Below, in pieces: positions 36,042 to 45,856 of a stretch of DNA of 64,000 bases. The DNA is from Mesobacillus maritimus (GTDB lineage: Bacteria; Bacillota; Bacilli; Bacillales; Cytobacillaceae), in contig NZ_JAMBNR010000007.1 of NCBI RefSeq assembly GCF_023715205.1, forward strand, positions 186,001 through 250,000, in the 5' to 3' direction. Below the pieces are notes generated by a model, which was given only the letters and a program-made list of their open reading frames with translations, searched no databases and had not been told where the DNA came from. Position 1 is the first letter of the stretch. The number at the start of each line of letters is the position of its first letter. A program made the position numbers and the translations under genes.

Positions 36042-36314
36042 ATGAACAAGACAGAACTAATCAATGCAGTTGCAGAAGCTGGAGAACTTTCTAAAAAAGA
36101 TGCAACAAAAGCAGTTGATGCTGTTTTTGATTCTATTTTAAATGCTTTAGCTAATGGTGATAAGGTACAATTAATCGGTTTTGGTAACTTTGAAGTTCGT
36201 GAGCGTGCTGCCCGTAAAGGACGTAACCCACAAACTGGTGATGAAATCGAAATTGCTGCTAGCAAGGTGCCAGCTTTCAAACCAGGTAAAGCTCTTAAGG
36301 ATGCAGTAAAGTAA
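36042..36314 (+). CDS. hbs: DNA-binding protein HU (HBsu)
   Basis: 90 residues starting [20 protein letters not shown], with the HU DNA-binding arm [20 protein letters not shown]. It is the main nucleoid protein. ATG 36042 follows an unusually long purine-rich ribosome binding site (GGGAGGAGGTGAAAGG), so GTG 36033 within that site is not the start. It is monocistronic. Confidence 0.97.
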   Translation: MNKTELINAVAEAGELSKKDATKAVDAVFDSILNALANGDKVQLIGFGNFEVRERAARKGRNPQTGDEIEIAASKVPAFKPGKALKDAVK

Positions 36315-36351
36315 TTTACATAGAAAAAATCCTAAAGCATACTTTGAGAAG

Positions 36352-36375
36352 AGGCCGCTATAAAGCGGCCTTTTT
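36352..36375 (+). terminator. Intrinsic terminator after hbs
   Basis: AGGCCGCT pairs perfectly with AGCGGCCT around a four-base loop, followed by T. Confidence 0.9.
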
Positions 36376-36541
36376 CTTGTATTGGAATAAAATAAAACTT
36401 TTAATGCTTTAACATAACTGTCTTACTTTGTTGATAACGCCTCTATATACTGGTTTAAGTTTGCCAATCGGAATATTTTACACTTACATAATCTTTTTAC
36501 TTAAACAGCAGAGAGTAGTATGAACGGAACATCTTATTATT

Positions 36542-36571
36542 TTGCTTGGATACAAAAAATTATGCTAATAT
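36542..36571 (+). promoter_or_regulatory. Predicted promoter of folE-mtrB
   Basis: TTGCTT (36542-36547), an 18-base spacer and TAATAT (36566-36571) with an upstream TG (extended -10). The rest of the hbs-folE gap shows nothing else that I can support. Confidence 0.55.
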
Positions 36572-36622
36572 GGAAATGTTATATTTAAAAGAATGCAAAC
36601 GAGTGTTTTAGGAGGAAAAGTA

Positions 36623-37189
36623 ATGAGCAAGGTAAATCACGCCCAAATTGAAGAAGCGGTGCGTTTAATATTAGAAGCTGTAGGAGAAGACCCTAATCGT
36701 GAAGGCCTTCTTGATACACCAAAGCGTGTAGCAAGGATGTATGAAGAAGTTTTTGCAGGGCTAAATCAAGATCCTAGAGAGTATTTTGAAACGATCTTTG
36801 GTGAGGAGCATGAGGAGTTAGTGCTTGTTAAAGATATTCCTTTCTACTCCATGTGTGAACACCACTTAGTGCCGTTCTACGGAAAAGCCCATGTGGCATA
36901 TATCCCACGTGGCGGGAAGGTAACGGGCTTAAGTAAATTAGCTAGAGCTGTTGAAGCGGTTGCGAAAAGACCTCAACTACAGGAAAGGATTACCTCTTCA
37001 ATTGCTAATGCCATTATGGAAAAACTTGATCCTCATGGTGTAATGGTCGTAGTAGAAGCTGAGCATATGTGTATGACTATGCGAGGAGTAAAAAAACCCG
37101 GAGCAAAAACAGTCACTACTGCTGTAAGAGGAACTTTAGCGGAGGATGTAAATGCTCGTGCAGAAATCCTTTCACTTATAAAAGAATAG
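36623..37189 (+). CDS. folE: GTP cyclohydrolase I
   Basis: 188 residues from ATG 36623 after AGGAGG. Zinc and active-site residues are in [20 protein letters not shown] (about 74-93) and CMTMRG (about 145-150). It makes dihydroneopterin triphosphate, the first step in folate synthesis. It is paired with mtrB, as in B. subtilis where the gene was named mtrA. Confidence 0.96.
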   Translation: MSKVNHAQIEEAVRLILEAVGEDPNREGLLDTPKRVARMYEEVFAGLNQDPREYFETIFGEEHEELVLVKDIPFYSMCEHHLVPFYGKAHVAYIPRGGKVTGLSKLARAVEAVAKRPQLQERITSSIANAIMEKLDPHGVMVVVEAEHMCMTMRGVKKPGAKTVTTAVRGTLAEDVNARAEILSLIKE

Positions 37190-37201
37190 AGGGTGAATCG
37201 A

Positions 37202-37435
37202 ATGGAAAAAAAAGCGGGACAAAACACAGAATACGTTGTAATTAAAGCGAATGAGGATGGAGTCAATGTGATTGGCCTCACTCGCGGTTCTGATACACGG
37301 TTTCACCATTCAGAAAAGCTCGACCAAGGAGAAGTGATGATTGCTCAATTTACCGAGCATACTTCCGCAATAAAAATACGAGGAAATGCAAAAATAATGA
37401 CGTCGTATGGTGAAATTACGAGCGGGAAAGAGTAA
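37202..37435 (+). CDS. mtrB: TRAP, tryptophan RNA-binding attenuation protein
   Basis: 77 residues. The sequence [19 protein letters not shown], the [12 protein letters not shown] segment and the KIMTSYGEI end are those of TRAP, which forms an 11-subunit ring that binds (G/U)AG repeats when tryptophan is present. ATG 37202 is preferred over GTG 37193. The trp operon it would regulate is not in its usual place in this window. Confidence 0.94.
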   Translation: MEKKAGQNTEYVVIKANEDGVNVIGLTRGSDTRFHHSEKLDQGEVMIAQFTEHTSAIKIRGNAKIMTSYGEITSGKE

Positions 37436-37523
37436 TTTTTAAACATTTTGTTCCAGGAAAATGCTGAAATTATTTGGTAATCACCTTTTATTTATAATAA
37501 TTACCCAAGGGTATTATGATTTA

Positions 37524-37532
37524 TGATATAAT
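37524..37532 (+). promoter_or_regulatory. Extended -10 promoter of hepS-menG-hepT
   Basis: TGATATAAT is a perfect extended -10, about 100 bases before hepS. No convincing -35 is visible. Confidence 0.6.
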
Positions 37533-37634
37533 TGTCACTGTTTTAAGTGATATGAACGTAAAGATAACCTATAGCAAATATTAGGTGATTCTAGCATTAG
37601 CTAGTTAGCCAACTTCAGGACAAGGGTGATTCAT

Positions 37635-38462
37635 TTGCAAGACTTTCACATTAGATTAGAGAGCGTAAAGAGTCAATTAACAAATAGATTATTTCATTCC
37701 TATCTAAACCAAAATATTGGTGAGCCAATAGTGGATGAAGATAAACTCTTATTGCTGGTCGCTCTCCTAAGTCATTTGGGACGGACGAAGGATGAAATAG
37801 ATAATTACAGTGTGACCACAATGCTTTTGCAAATAGCCCTTGATACCCATGATCATGTTCAGAATTCAATCCCAAATGAAGATGTAACTGGGCAAAAAAA
37901 TCGCCAATTAGCAGTATTGGCAGGGACCTATTATAGTGGCTTATTTTACCAGCAACTTGCTCATATAAATGATATCGAAATGATTACAACGTTAGCGGCA
38001 GGAGTTAAAGAGGTTAATGAGCATAAAATTTCTGTTTATCGTAAAGAGCTCGATGCGATTGATAAGTTGATGAATAGTGTCAAGTTGATTGAATCTTCTT
38101 TGTTTATTAGAATTGCAGAACGATTCGATGCGGTTGCTTGGAGCGATTTGTTGGCAAACTACCTATTTGTGAAACGACTGACAGAAGAAAGAAATCAGTT
38201 TTTAGTGTCTGGAAAATCGATTGTATTTGATTGTCTAAAAAAACTATCGTTTCAAAAAAATAATCAAGATTTAACTAAAATCTCACCTGAACAACAAAGA
38301 TATTTGCTTTCTATTTGTGAACGGTATATTGATTTTTCTATCAACTTAATTGAAGCAGCCACGAAACAGTTGCCTCCATTAGACAACCTCTTGAAAAATC
38401 GTTTAGAGGAAATCTTTAGGCAGCGCCAGTCTATAACAAAAATTACGTTGGAAGAAGGGTGA
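37635..38462 (+). CDS. hepS: Heptaprenyl diphosphate synthase component I
   Basis: 275 residues from TTG 37635 (AAGGG is well placed; GTG 37626 overlaps it). Family patterns include [14 protein letters not shown] and [20 protein letters not shown]. This is the small non-catalytic partner that binds HepT to make the C35 side chain of menaquinone-7. Directly followed by menG with a 4-base context overlap. Confidence 0.9.
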   Translation: MQDFHIRLESVKSQLTNRLFHSYLNQNIGEPIVDEDKLLLLVALLSHLGRTKDEIDNYSVTTMLLQIALDTHDHVQNSIPNEDVTGQKNRQLAVLAGTYYSGLFYQQLAHINDIEMITTLAAGVKEVNEHKISVYRKELDAIDKLMNSVKLIESSLFIRIAERFDAVAWSDLLANYLFVKRLTEERNQFLVSGKSIVFDCLKKLSFQKNNQDLTKISPEQQRYLLSICERYIDFSINLIEAATKQLPPLDNLLKNRLEEIFRQRQSITKITLEEG

Positions 38463-38464
38463 AT

Positions 38465-39169
38465 ATGGGGCAGTCAAAAGAAGAACGCGTTCACGGAGTC
38501 TTTGAAAGCATCTATAAAAATTATGATAAAATGAATTCGGTCATTAGCTTTAAACAGCATATTAGATGGCGAAAAGATACGATGAAAAGAATGAATGTCC
38601 AACAGGGTGCCCAAGCCTTAGACATTTGCTGTGGTACGGGAGATTGGACGATTGCATTAGCAGAAGCAGTTGGGCCTAACGGGAAAGTAGTCGGACTGGA
38701 CTTTAGTAAAAACATGCTAAAGATCGGCGAACAAAAAGTAAAGGAACGTCAATTAAATCAAGTGACTTTGATACATGGAAATGCGATGGAGCTTCCATTT
38801 GAAGATAATAGCTTTGATTATGTAACGATTGGATTTGGACTCCGAAATGTGCCTGATTATATGCAGGTTTTAAAAGAAATGAACCGGGTATTAAAACCTG
38901 GTGGAATTGGTGTGTGTTTAGAAACATCACAACCTGAAATGATTGGATTTAAGCAACTCTATTATTTTTATTTTCGATTTATCATGCCGATGTTCGGAAA
39001 GCTTTTTGCAAAGAGCTATAAAGAATATTCGTGGTTACAGGAATCTGCGCGAAGTTTCCCTGGCATGAAAGAGCTTGCTAAAATGTTTGAAAAAGCCGGT
39101 TTTAAACAAGTCTATTACAAACCTTATACAGGTGGAGTAGCAGCCGTCCATATTGGACATAAAAAATAG
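38465..39169 (+). CDS. menG: Demethylmenaquinone methyltransferase
   Basis: 234 residues. The SAM-binding motif is [16 protein letters not shown] (about 49-64); [10 protein letters not shown] and the C-terminal GGVAAVHIG are UbiE/MenG signatures. It adds the last methyl group of menaquinone. It lies between the two subunits of heptaprenyl diphosphate synthase, the classical gerC-type operon of Bacillus. Confidence 0.95.
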   Translation: MGQSKEERVHGVFESIYKNYDKMNSVISFKQHIRWRKDTMKRMNVQQGAQALDICCGTGDWTIALAEAVGPNGKVVGLDFSKNMLKIGEQKVKERQLNQVTLIHGNAMELPFEDNSFDYVTIGFGLRNVPDYMQVLKEMNRVLKPGGIGVCLETSQPEMIGFKQLYYFYFRFIMPMFGKLFAKSYKEYSWLQESARSFPGMKELAKMFEKAGFKQVYYKPYTGGVAAVHIGHKK

Positions 39170-39184
39170 TGCTAGGTGGAAACG

Positions 39185-40147
39185 ATGAAATTAAAGATGA
39201 TGTACTCATATTTAAATTCAGATATTAATGCAATTGAAAAAGAGCTGGAATCAACAATTGAGGCTCAATCTCCATTGCTACGACAGGCTTCTCTCCATAC
39301 ACTTCACGCGGGAGGGAAACGAATTCGTCCCGTTTTTGTATTGCTTGGAGGAAAATTCGGTCAATATGACATCAATGTGATAAAAAATGTCGCTGTACCA
39401 TTAGAATTAATTCATATGGCGTCATTAGTGCACGATGACGTTATTGATGATGCGGAGATTAGAAGGGGACAGCCGACGATTAAAGCAAAATGGGATAATC
39501 GCATTGCGATGTACACAGGCGATTATATCTTTGCAAGGGCACTGGAACTTATTGGAGAAATTAAAAATCCACTTGCTCATCAGATATTAGCTGATACTAT
39601 TGTTGAACTATCCGTCGGAGAAATAGAACAAATTAAGGATAAATATAATTTTGACCAAAATCTTCGGGATTATTTACGCAGAATTAAACGAAAAACAGCC
39701 CTATTAATTGCCGCCAGTTGTCAGCTAGGTGCGGTAGCCTCAGGTGTAGAAGAAGGAGTTCACAAAAATCTTTACCGTTTTGGCTACTATGTGGGGATGA
39801 GTTTTCAAATTACAGATGATGTTCTTGATTTTACTAGTACGGAACAGGAACTAGGGAAACCAGCAGGTAGCGATTTATTGCAGGGGAATATCACATTGCC
39901 AGTATTATACGCAATGCGGGACGCAAACATTTACGAAAAGTTAAAAAAGATCAATGAGAATAGTACTAGCAATGAATTTCAAGAGGTTCTTACTCAAATA
40001 AAACAATCAGGCGCAATTGAAAAGTCATTAGAAATTAGTGATCGTTATCTAGCAAAAGCATTAGCGATTCTTGAAGAACTCCCTCCTAATAAAGCGAAAA
40101 AAACACTCCGAGATATTGCTAAATTTATTGGCAAACGTAAATATTAG
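39185..40147 (+). CDS. hepT: Heptaprenyl diphosphate synthase component II
   Basis: 320 residues. Both aspartate-rich motifs are present: DDVIDDAEIRRG (FARM, about 84-95) and DDVLDFTS (SARM, about 211-218), as is GGKRIRP. It is the catalytic subunit that extends farnesyl diphosphate with IPP to the C35 chain. ATG 39185 follows AGGTGG; GTG 39176 overlaps that site. Confidence 0.95.
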   Translation: MKLKMMYSYLNSDINAIEKELESTIEAQSPLLRQASLHTLHAGGKRIRPVFVLLGGKFGQYDINVIKNVAVPLELIHMASLVHDDVIDDAEIRRGQPTIKAKWDNRIAMYTGDYIFARALELIGEIKNPLAHQILADTIVELSVGEIEQIKDKYNFDQNLRDYLRRIKRKTALLIAASCQLGAVASGVEEGVHKNLYRFGYYVGMSFQITDDVLDFTSTEQELGKPAGSDLLQGNITLPVLYAMRDANIYEKLKKINENSTSNEFQEVLTQIKQSGAIEKSLEISDRYLAKALAILEELPPNKAKKTLRDIAKFIGKRKY

Positions 40148-40236
40148 CAAGTTGCTAATTTTTCAAAAAAATGATACTATTTTAGATGGTTGTTTACAAC
40201 AATCTAACATACATAAGATTCTTAGGAGTGGAGATC

Positions 40237-40683
40237 ATGGAAAAAACGTTTCTAATGGTTAAACCTGACGGGGTACAGCGTAATGTGATTGGGGAAATTG
40301 TTTCCCGTTTTGAAAGTAAGGGTTTTCAACTTGTTGGAGCAAAGTTAATGAGCATTCCAACAGAACTTGCAGAGCAACACTATGGTGAACACAAAGAGCG
40401 TCCTTTTTTTGGAGAATTAGTAGACTTCATTACGTCTGGACCTGTATTCGCAATGGTTTGGCAAGGAGAAAATGTAATTTCAACTGCACGTCAAATGATG
40501 GGTTCTACAAACCCAAAGGATGCAGCTCCTGGTACAATCCGCGGTGATTTTGGTTTAACAGTTGGAAAAAATATCATTCATGGGTCGGATTCTCCTGAAA
40601 GCGCTGTCCGAGAAATTGGATTATTTTTCAAGGAAGAAGAATTAGTACAATATAGTAAACTCATGAACGAGTGGATTTATTAA
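40237..40683 (+). CDS. ndk: Nucleoside diphosphate kinase
   Basis: 148 residues from ATG 40237 (TTAGGAGTGGAG). [13 protein letters not shown] and the active-site histidine in NIIHGSDS (about residue 115) are intact. It balances nucleoside triphosphate pools. In B. subtilis cheR follows; here a terminator and then aroC follow. Confidence 0.97.
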   Translation: MEKTFLMVKPDGVQRNVIGEIVSRFESKGFQLVGAKLMSIPTELAEQHYGEHKERPFFGELVDFITSGPVFAMVWQGENVISTARQMMGSTNPKDAAPGTIRGDFGLTVGKNIIHGSDSPESAVREIGLFFKEEELVQYSKLMNEWIY

Positions 40684-40690
40684 ACAGCCA

Positions 40691-40722
40691 AAGCATCTGC
40701 TAAGAAGCAGATGCTTTTTATT
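40691..40722 (+). terminator. Intrinsic terminator after ndk
   Basis: AAGCATCTGC pairs perfectly with GCAGATGCTT (40707-40716), followed by T. Confidence 0.92.
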
Positions 40723-40929
40723 TTTTTTAAAAGGTAAATATACAGAGGTTAGGCCTTAACTAATTTTAAGTCTAATAGAGTGCTCAGCCTTTTTATATTT
40801 TGCTAAACAAGTGCTTAAACTTTTCTTTTCGCTTTCGTATTTTTTAAATTTTTGCTATTTTTATTTAAACGTGTATGTTATATTGATACATAATCCATAA
40901 TCCTTTAATGAGTTGAAGGGGGAAAGAGA

Positions 40930-42102
40930 ATGAGATATTTAACAGCAGGTGAGTCCCATGGACCACAATTAACGACGATAATTGAAGGGTTGCCGGCGGG
41001 AGTACCGTTGACAGCAGAGGACATTAACGGGGAACTTGCCAGACGGCAAAAGGGCCATGGACGTGGCAGAAGAATGCAAATCGAAAAAGATAATGTGCAA
41101 TTAGCAGGTGGAATCCGTCATGGTTATACTCTTGGTTCTCCAGTCGCATTAGTCGTTGAGAACAATGATTGGAAGCATTGGACCAAGATTATGGGACAGG
41201 ATCCATTAGATGAAGAAGCAACAGATGAAATTAAACGTAAAATTACTCGCGCCCGACCGGGCCATGCTGATTTAAACGGTGCCTTAAAATATGGCCATCG
41301 TGATATGCGAAATGTATTAGAAAGATCTTCGGCAAGAGAGACAACTGTGAGAGTAGCTGCGGGAGCAGTTGCAAAAAAGTTATTATCGTTATTAGGGATT
41401 GAAATTGCTTGTCATGTTTTGGAGATTGGTGGAGTACGAGCTGAAAAAACAACTTATTCCTCATTAACTGAGTTAAAAGAGGTGACTGAGGCATCCCCAG
41501 TTCGTTGTCTTGATCCTGATGCAGAAAAGAAAATGATGACTGCGATTGATGAAGCAAAACAAAATGGTGACTCAATCGGAGGAATTGTAGAAGTTATAGT
41601 TGAAGGAATGCCGGCTGGTGTTGGAAGTTATGTTCACTATGATCGAAAGCTAGACTCTAAGCTTGCAGGAGCAATGGTAAGCATTAACGCTTTTAAAGGG
41701 GTAGAATTTGGAATCGGTTTTGAAGCTGCCCGAAAGCCTGGTAGTGAGGTACATGATGAAATAGCTTGGGACCCAGAACAAGGGTATTATCGCAAGAGCA
41801 ATCGTCTCGGTGGTTTTGAAGGTGGAATGTCAACTGGGATGCCAATTGTAGTAAGAGGAGTAATGAAGCCAATACCAACACTCTATAAACCATTGCAAAG
41901 TGTAGACATTGAAACAAAGGAGCCATTTGCTGCAAGCATTGAAAGATCCGATAGTTGCGCGGTACCTGCTGCGGCTGTTGTGGCTGAAAATGTAATTGCT
42001 TGGGAACTTGCATCTGCGATTGTTGACCAGTTTTCCGCTGATCGTTTAGATGTCCTGCAAAAGGCAATTGAGGATCAGCGCCAATTTGCAAAGGAGTTTT
42101 AA
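40930..42102 (+). CDS. aroC: Chorismate synthase
   Basis: 390 residues. The start [13 protein letters not shown], the middle [12 protein letters not shown] and [30 protein letters not shown] are standard FMN-binding and active-site signatures. It makes chorismate from EPSP. It is the first gene of the aromatic supraoperon (named aroF in B. subtilis). The 246-base gap before it has no recognisable attenuator. aroB starts 1 base after its stop. Confidence 0.96.
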   Translation: MRYLTAGESHGPQLTTIIEGLPAGVPLTAEDINGELARRQKGHGRGRRMQIEKDNVQLAGGIRHGYTLGSPVALVVENNDWKHWTKIMGQDPLDEEATDEIKRKITRARPGHADLNGALKYGHRDMRNVLERSSARETTVRVAAGAVAKKLLSLLGIEIACHVLEIGGVRAEKTTYSSLTELKEVTEASPVRCLDPDAEKKMMTAIDEAKQNGDSIGGIVEVIVEGMPAGVGSYVHYDRKLDSKLAGAMVSINAFKGVEFGIGFEAARKPGSEVHDEIAWDPEQGYYRKSNRLGGFEGGMSTGMPIVVRGVMKPIPTLYKPLQSVDIETKEPFAASIERSDSCAVPAAAVVAENVIAWELASAIVDQFSADRLDVLQKAIEDQRQFAKEF

Positions 42103-42103
42103 A

Positions 42104-43198
42104 ATGGAAACCATTCCGATTAAAGCTGGCGATGATGTATATCCTGTTTATATAGGCTATAGTGTAACCAATCACTTAAGGTCTTTTTTGGAGACGGAAT
42201 TTCCAAATCGAACATCAATTTTAATTATTACAGATGAAACGGTTGGTAGCCTTTATTTAGAAAAGTTAATAGATGCGGTTTCAGAACAAAATCTACATGT
42301 TAAAATTGTCCCGGCTGGTGAAAAGGCAAAGACATTTGAAGTTTATTATGATTGTCTTAGTTTTGCTCTTGAAAAGAAACTTGACCGTAAATCGCTTATT
42401 TTGTCTTTTGGTGGCGGTGCAGTTGGAGATTTGGCTGGTTTTGTCGCAGCTAGTTTTATGAGAGGTATTCCGTTTATCCAAATACCGACAACTATTTTAG
42501 CTCATGACAGTGCAGTTGGGGGCAAGGTTGCAATTAACCACCCGCTTGGTAAAAATATGATAGGGGCATTCTACCAGCCTAAAGCTGTGTTTTATGATTT
42601 GAGCTATCTTGTATCCCTTCCGAATTCAGAAGTAAGATCTGGTTTCGCAGAAGTGATCAAGCATGCACTGATTAGTGACGAAGAGTTTTATCAATGGATT
42701 TTGGGAGAAATTAAATCGCTAGACAACATCACACCTTCACAGCTGATAAATTTGTTAACAAGTGGGATACGAGTAAAAGCTGGGATAGTTGAACAAGATG
42801 AGAAAGAGTCCGGAGTGCGTGCTTATTTAAACTTTGGTCATACATTAGGTCATGCAATTGAGGCTGAAATGGGCTATGGTTCGATTACGCATGGTGAGGC
42901 CGTTACGATTGGAATGATCTTTGCACTTCAGCTAAGCTCAAATGTTAATGGTTTAAAATTGCCTCGTTATGAATTTGTCCAATGGTTAACTCAGTTAGGA
43001 TACAAAACAGAACTACCGGAGGGGCTATCCATTGAACGGTTACTTGGGCGAATGAAACAAGATAAAAAGTCTTATGGGGAAAAGGTCCGTTTTGTTTTGT
43101 TAGAGAATCTTGGTCAGCCAACTGTCCAAGAAATTTCGGATGAACTTATATTAGAAAACCTGGCAGTGTTTAAAAACAGGAGGGCTACAAGTGATTAG
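42104..43198 (+). CDS. aroB: 3-dehydroquinate synthase
   Basis: 364 residues from ATG 42104 (AAAGGAG just upstream, within the aroC end). NAD-binding SFGGGAVGDLAGFVAA and PTTILAHDSAVGGKVAINHP, plus the zinc histidines in NFGHTLGHAIE, are present. It closes the ring of DAHP to dehydroquinate. Longer in-frame starts overlap aroC and are unlikely. Confidence 0.96.
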   Translation: METIPIKAGDDVYPVYIGYSVTNHLRSFLETEFPNRTSILIITDETVGSLYLEKLIDAVSEQNLHVKIVPAGEKAKTFEVYYDCLSFALEKKLDRKSLILSFGGGAVGDLAGFVAASFMRGIPFIQIPTTILAHDSAVGGKVAINHPLGKNMIGAFYQPKAVFYDLSYLVSLPNSEVRSGFAEVIKHALISDEEFYQWILGEIKSLDNITPSQLINLLTSGIRVKAGIVEQDEKESGVRAYLNFGHTLGHAIEAEMGYGSITHGEAVTIGMIFALQLSSNVNGLKLPRYEFVQWLTQLGYKTELPEGLSIERLLGRMKQDKKSYGEKVRFVLLENLGQPTVQEISDELILENLAVFKNRRATSD

Positions 43199-43553
43199 AG
43201 GGGTAAGAGGAGCTATAACCATCAATGAAAATACAGCGGGGGAAATTTTGTCAGCTACTGAACAGTTAGCGAAGGAAATGATTGAAGCAAACAATATTGA
43301 TCCAGAGAAAGTTGCTTCTGTTTTCATTTCCGTTACAGAGGATGTGACTGGTGGATTCCCAGCCAAGGCATTACGTAGTTTAAATGGGTGGAAATTTGTT
43401 CCTGTCATGTGCATGCAGGAAATCCCCGTACCTGGGGGACTGCCTCATTGTATCCGAATCATGATGCATGTAAACACAGATATTGGCCAACAAGAAATTC
43501 AACATATTTACCTTAGGGATGCAAAGGTCCTTCGTCCAGATTTAGTGAAATAA
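43191..43553 (+). CDS. aroH: Chorismate mutase, AroH type
   Basis: 120 residues, the short trimeric AroH family: MIRGVRGAITI (arginine near residue 7), VASVFISVTEDV, and the C-terminal HIYLRDAKVLRPDL. It converts chorismate to prephenate. GTG 43191 overlaps aroB by 8 bases and follows AGGAGGG. hisC follows only 50 bases on, with no trp genes between. Confidence 0.96.
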   Translation: MIRGVRGAITINENTAGEILSATEQLAKEMIEANNIDPEKVASVFISVTEDVTGGFPAKALRSLNGWKFVPVMCMQEIPVPGGLPHCIRIMMHVNTDIGQQEIQHIYLRDAKVLRPDLVK

Positions 43554-43603
43554 TAATTAATAATACGTTTAGAATACTTAGATATTATAGAGGTGGAAAG
43601 ACA

Positions 43604-44704
43604 ATGAAATGGAAACAGCCGCTCTTATCATTAAAGCCATATCAACCAGGGAGAACAATTGAAGCAGTAAAAAAGCAATTTGGACTTGATCATATTGTGA
43701 AACTTGCTTCAAATGAGAATCCATTTGGATGTTCACCAAAAGCAGAAGCAGTGATACGAAACTTCACTCCGTCACTAGCTTTGTACCCTGATGGCTATGC
43801 AACGGAACTGCGCGATGCTGTTGCACAACATGTCAAACTAAAGCCAGAACAATTAATTTTCGGAGATGGTTCAGATGAATTAATCCAAATCATTTCTAGA
43901 GCGCTACTTCGTCCAGGTGTCAATACGGTAATGGCAACCGGAACATTCTCACAATATAAGCATAATGCCGTGATTGAGGATTGTGAAATTAGGGAAATTC
44001 CACTAATAGAAGGGGCGCATGACCTCCCATCCATGTTAGAAGCAATTGATGAGAATACGAGTGTCGTTTGGCTTTGTTCGCCTAATAACCCTACAGGAGT
44101 CTACATAAAGTCCGAGGAAATCTATGAATTCCTATCCAAAGTCCCAGAGGATGTTTTAGTTGTTTTAGATGAAGCTTACTATGAATATGTTCATGCGGAC
44201 GATTACTATGATTCGATTTCTTTAGTCAAACAAAATAAGAATTTAATTGTATTACGTACTTTCTCAAAAATTTATGGACTCGCTAGTCTTAGAATTGGTT
44301 ATGGAATTGCCGATGAGGCAATTATTAAGGCTTTAGACCCTGCTAGGCCGCCATTTAATGTCAATGCAGTCGGGCAGGCTGCTGCGATTGAGGCGATTCG
44401 CGATCAAGATTTTGTAGAAAAATGTAAACAGACGAACATTAAAGGATTACAACAATTTTATCAATTCTGTAAGGAACAACAATTGAAGTATTATCCTTCT
44501 CATGGAAACTTCATCTTAATTGAATTTGGGTGTGATGGAAATGAAGTATTTGAATTCTTAATGGAAAGAGGCTTTATTGTTCGCTCTGGGGTACCGCTCG
44601 GCTTTCCAAACTGCGTACGGGTAACAGTGGGGTCTAGAGAACAAAATGATGGTGTGATTAGCAAAATGAAAGAATTCCTTGCTGCCAAAGCCACACTATC
44701 ATAA
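43604..44704 (+). CDS. hisC: Histidinol-phosphate/aromatic aminotransferase
   Basis: 366 residues, a class I/II PLP aminotransferase. ASNENPFG is near the start, CSPNNPTG is in the middle and the PLP lysine lies in RTFSKIYGLASLRIGYG near residue 225. In Bacillus this enzyme serves both histidine and tyrosine/phenylalanine synthesis, which fits its place beside tyrA. AGAGGTGG precedes the ATG. Confidence 0.95.
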   Translation: MKWKQPLLSLKPYQPGRTIEAVKKQFGLDHIVKLASNENPFGCSPKAEAVIRNFTPSLALYPDGYATELRDAVAQHVKLKPEQLIFGDGSDELIQIISRALLRPGVNTVMATGTFSQYKHNAVIEDCEIREIPLIEGAHDLPSMLEAIDENTSVVWLCSPNNPTGVYIKSEEIYEFLSKVPEDVLVVLDEAYYEYVHADDYYDSISLVKQNKNLIVLRTFSKIYGLASLRIGYGIADEAIIKALDPARPPFNVNAVGQAAAIEAIRDQDFVEKCKQTNIKGLQQFYQFCKEQQLKYYPSHGNFILIEFGCDGNEVFEFLMERGFIVRSGVPLGFPNCVRVTVGSREQNDGVISKMKEFLAAKATLS

Positions 44705-44718
44705 AAGTAGGTGATTTT

Positions 44719-45825
44719 TTGGAAGGCAGAGTTTTTATTGTCGGTTTAGGCTTAATAGGGGGTTCTTTAGCTTTATGTATTAAAGCTGAACATAAAAATG
44801 CGGTAATTATAGGGTTTGACATCAATGGGGAACAAGCTAGATTAGCCAAGATGATGGGTGTCATTGACGAATGTGCGAATAGTATTGAGGCAGGGGCTAA
44901 AGATGCAGACCTGATTATTATTGCGACTCCAGTTACGGTAGCTGAAAAGATTATTGAGCAGTTATCCATGTTTAAGCTGAAACCTGGTGTGATTGTAACG
45001 GACACAGGCAGTACGAAAACGACAATAACCAATAAAGCTGATTGTTTAATTGAGAAAGGGATTTGTTTTATTGGCGGTCATCCGATGGCTGGTTCTCATA
45101 AAAGTGGAATAACGGCAGCGAAAAAGATCCTGTTTGAAAATGCTTTTTACCTATTTACACCAAGGGAAGGAAGTAATAATGAACAAGACGTAAACCAATT
45201 GAAGGTATGGTTAGGTGGGACAAAGGCTAAGTTTTTAACAGTTACTCCGGAAGAACATGATTATTTAACAGGAGTAATCAGTCATTTTCCACATTTAATT
45301 GCTGCGTCACTTGTTCAACAGGCGGCAACTGCTGAAGGGGATTCACCACTTGTTGGCCGCCTTGCTGCGGGAGGGTTTAGAGATATTACTAGAATTGCCT
45401 CAAGTAGCCCGGCGATGTGGCGTGATATCCTTTTGCATAACCGTAATGTTTTACTGGATCTATTAGTAGATTGGGATAAAGAGATGCAAAAGGTAATATC
45501 ATTGTTGAAGTCGAATGACGCGAATGGAATCTATCGTTATTTTGAAGAAGCAAAAAATTTTCGAGATGGTCTGCCTACGAAGGAAAAAGGTGCAATCCCT
45601 GCATTTTATGATTTATTTATTGATGTCCCCGATTACCCTGGTAGTATATCGCAAATTACAGGATATCTTGCAAGAGAAGAAATCAATATAACGAATATTA
45701 GAATTATTGAGACAAGAGAAGATGTATACGGGGTTCTTGTGATTAGTTTCCAAAGCGAGGAAGATCGTGCCCGTGCGGAAAATTGTATTCAAAACTTTAC
45801 AAGTTTTGAGACATCCTTAGGTTAA
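44719..45825 (+). CDS. tyrA: Prephenate dehydrogenase
   Basis: 368 residues: the NAD motif VGLGLIGGSLAL (about 5-16), GGHPMAGSHKSG (about 119-130), and a C-terminal ACT domain (about 295-365, FIDVPDYPGSISQITGYLA) likely used for feedback control by tyrosine. It starts at TTG 44719 after AGGTGAT. Confidence 0.95.
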   Translation: MEGRVFIVGLGLIGGSLALCIKAEHKNAVIIGFDINGEQARLAKMMGVIDECANSIEAGAKDADLIIIATPVTVAEKIIEQLSMFKLKPGVIVTDTGSTKTTITNKADCLIEKGICFIGGHPMAGSHKSGITAAKKILFENAFYLFTPREGSNNEQDVNQLKVWLGGTKAKFLTVTPEEHDYLTGVISHFPHLIAASLVQQAATAEGDSPLVGRLAAGGFRDITRIASSSPAMWRDILLHNRNVLLDLLVDWDKEMQKVISLLKSNDANGIYRYFEEAKNFRDGLPTKEKGAIPAFYDLFIDVPDYPGSISQITGYLAREEINITNIRIIETREDVYGVLVISFQSEEDRARAENCIQNFTSFETSLG

Positions 45826-45856
45826 TATATTTGATATTTATTAGAAGGAGTTTCTT

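Noticed and set aside
43570-43590. Three evenly spaced UAG triplets between aroH and hisC, considered as a TRAP binding site
   Set aside because: TRAP sites need about eleven (G/U)AG repeats separated by two or three bases; here there are three with six-base spacers.
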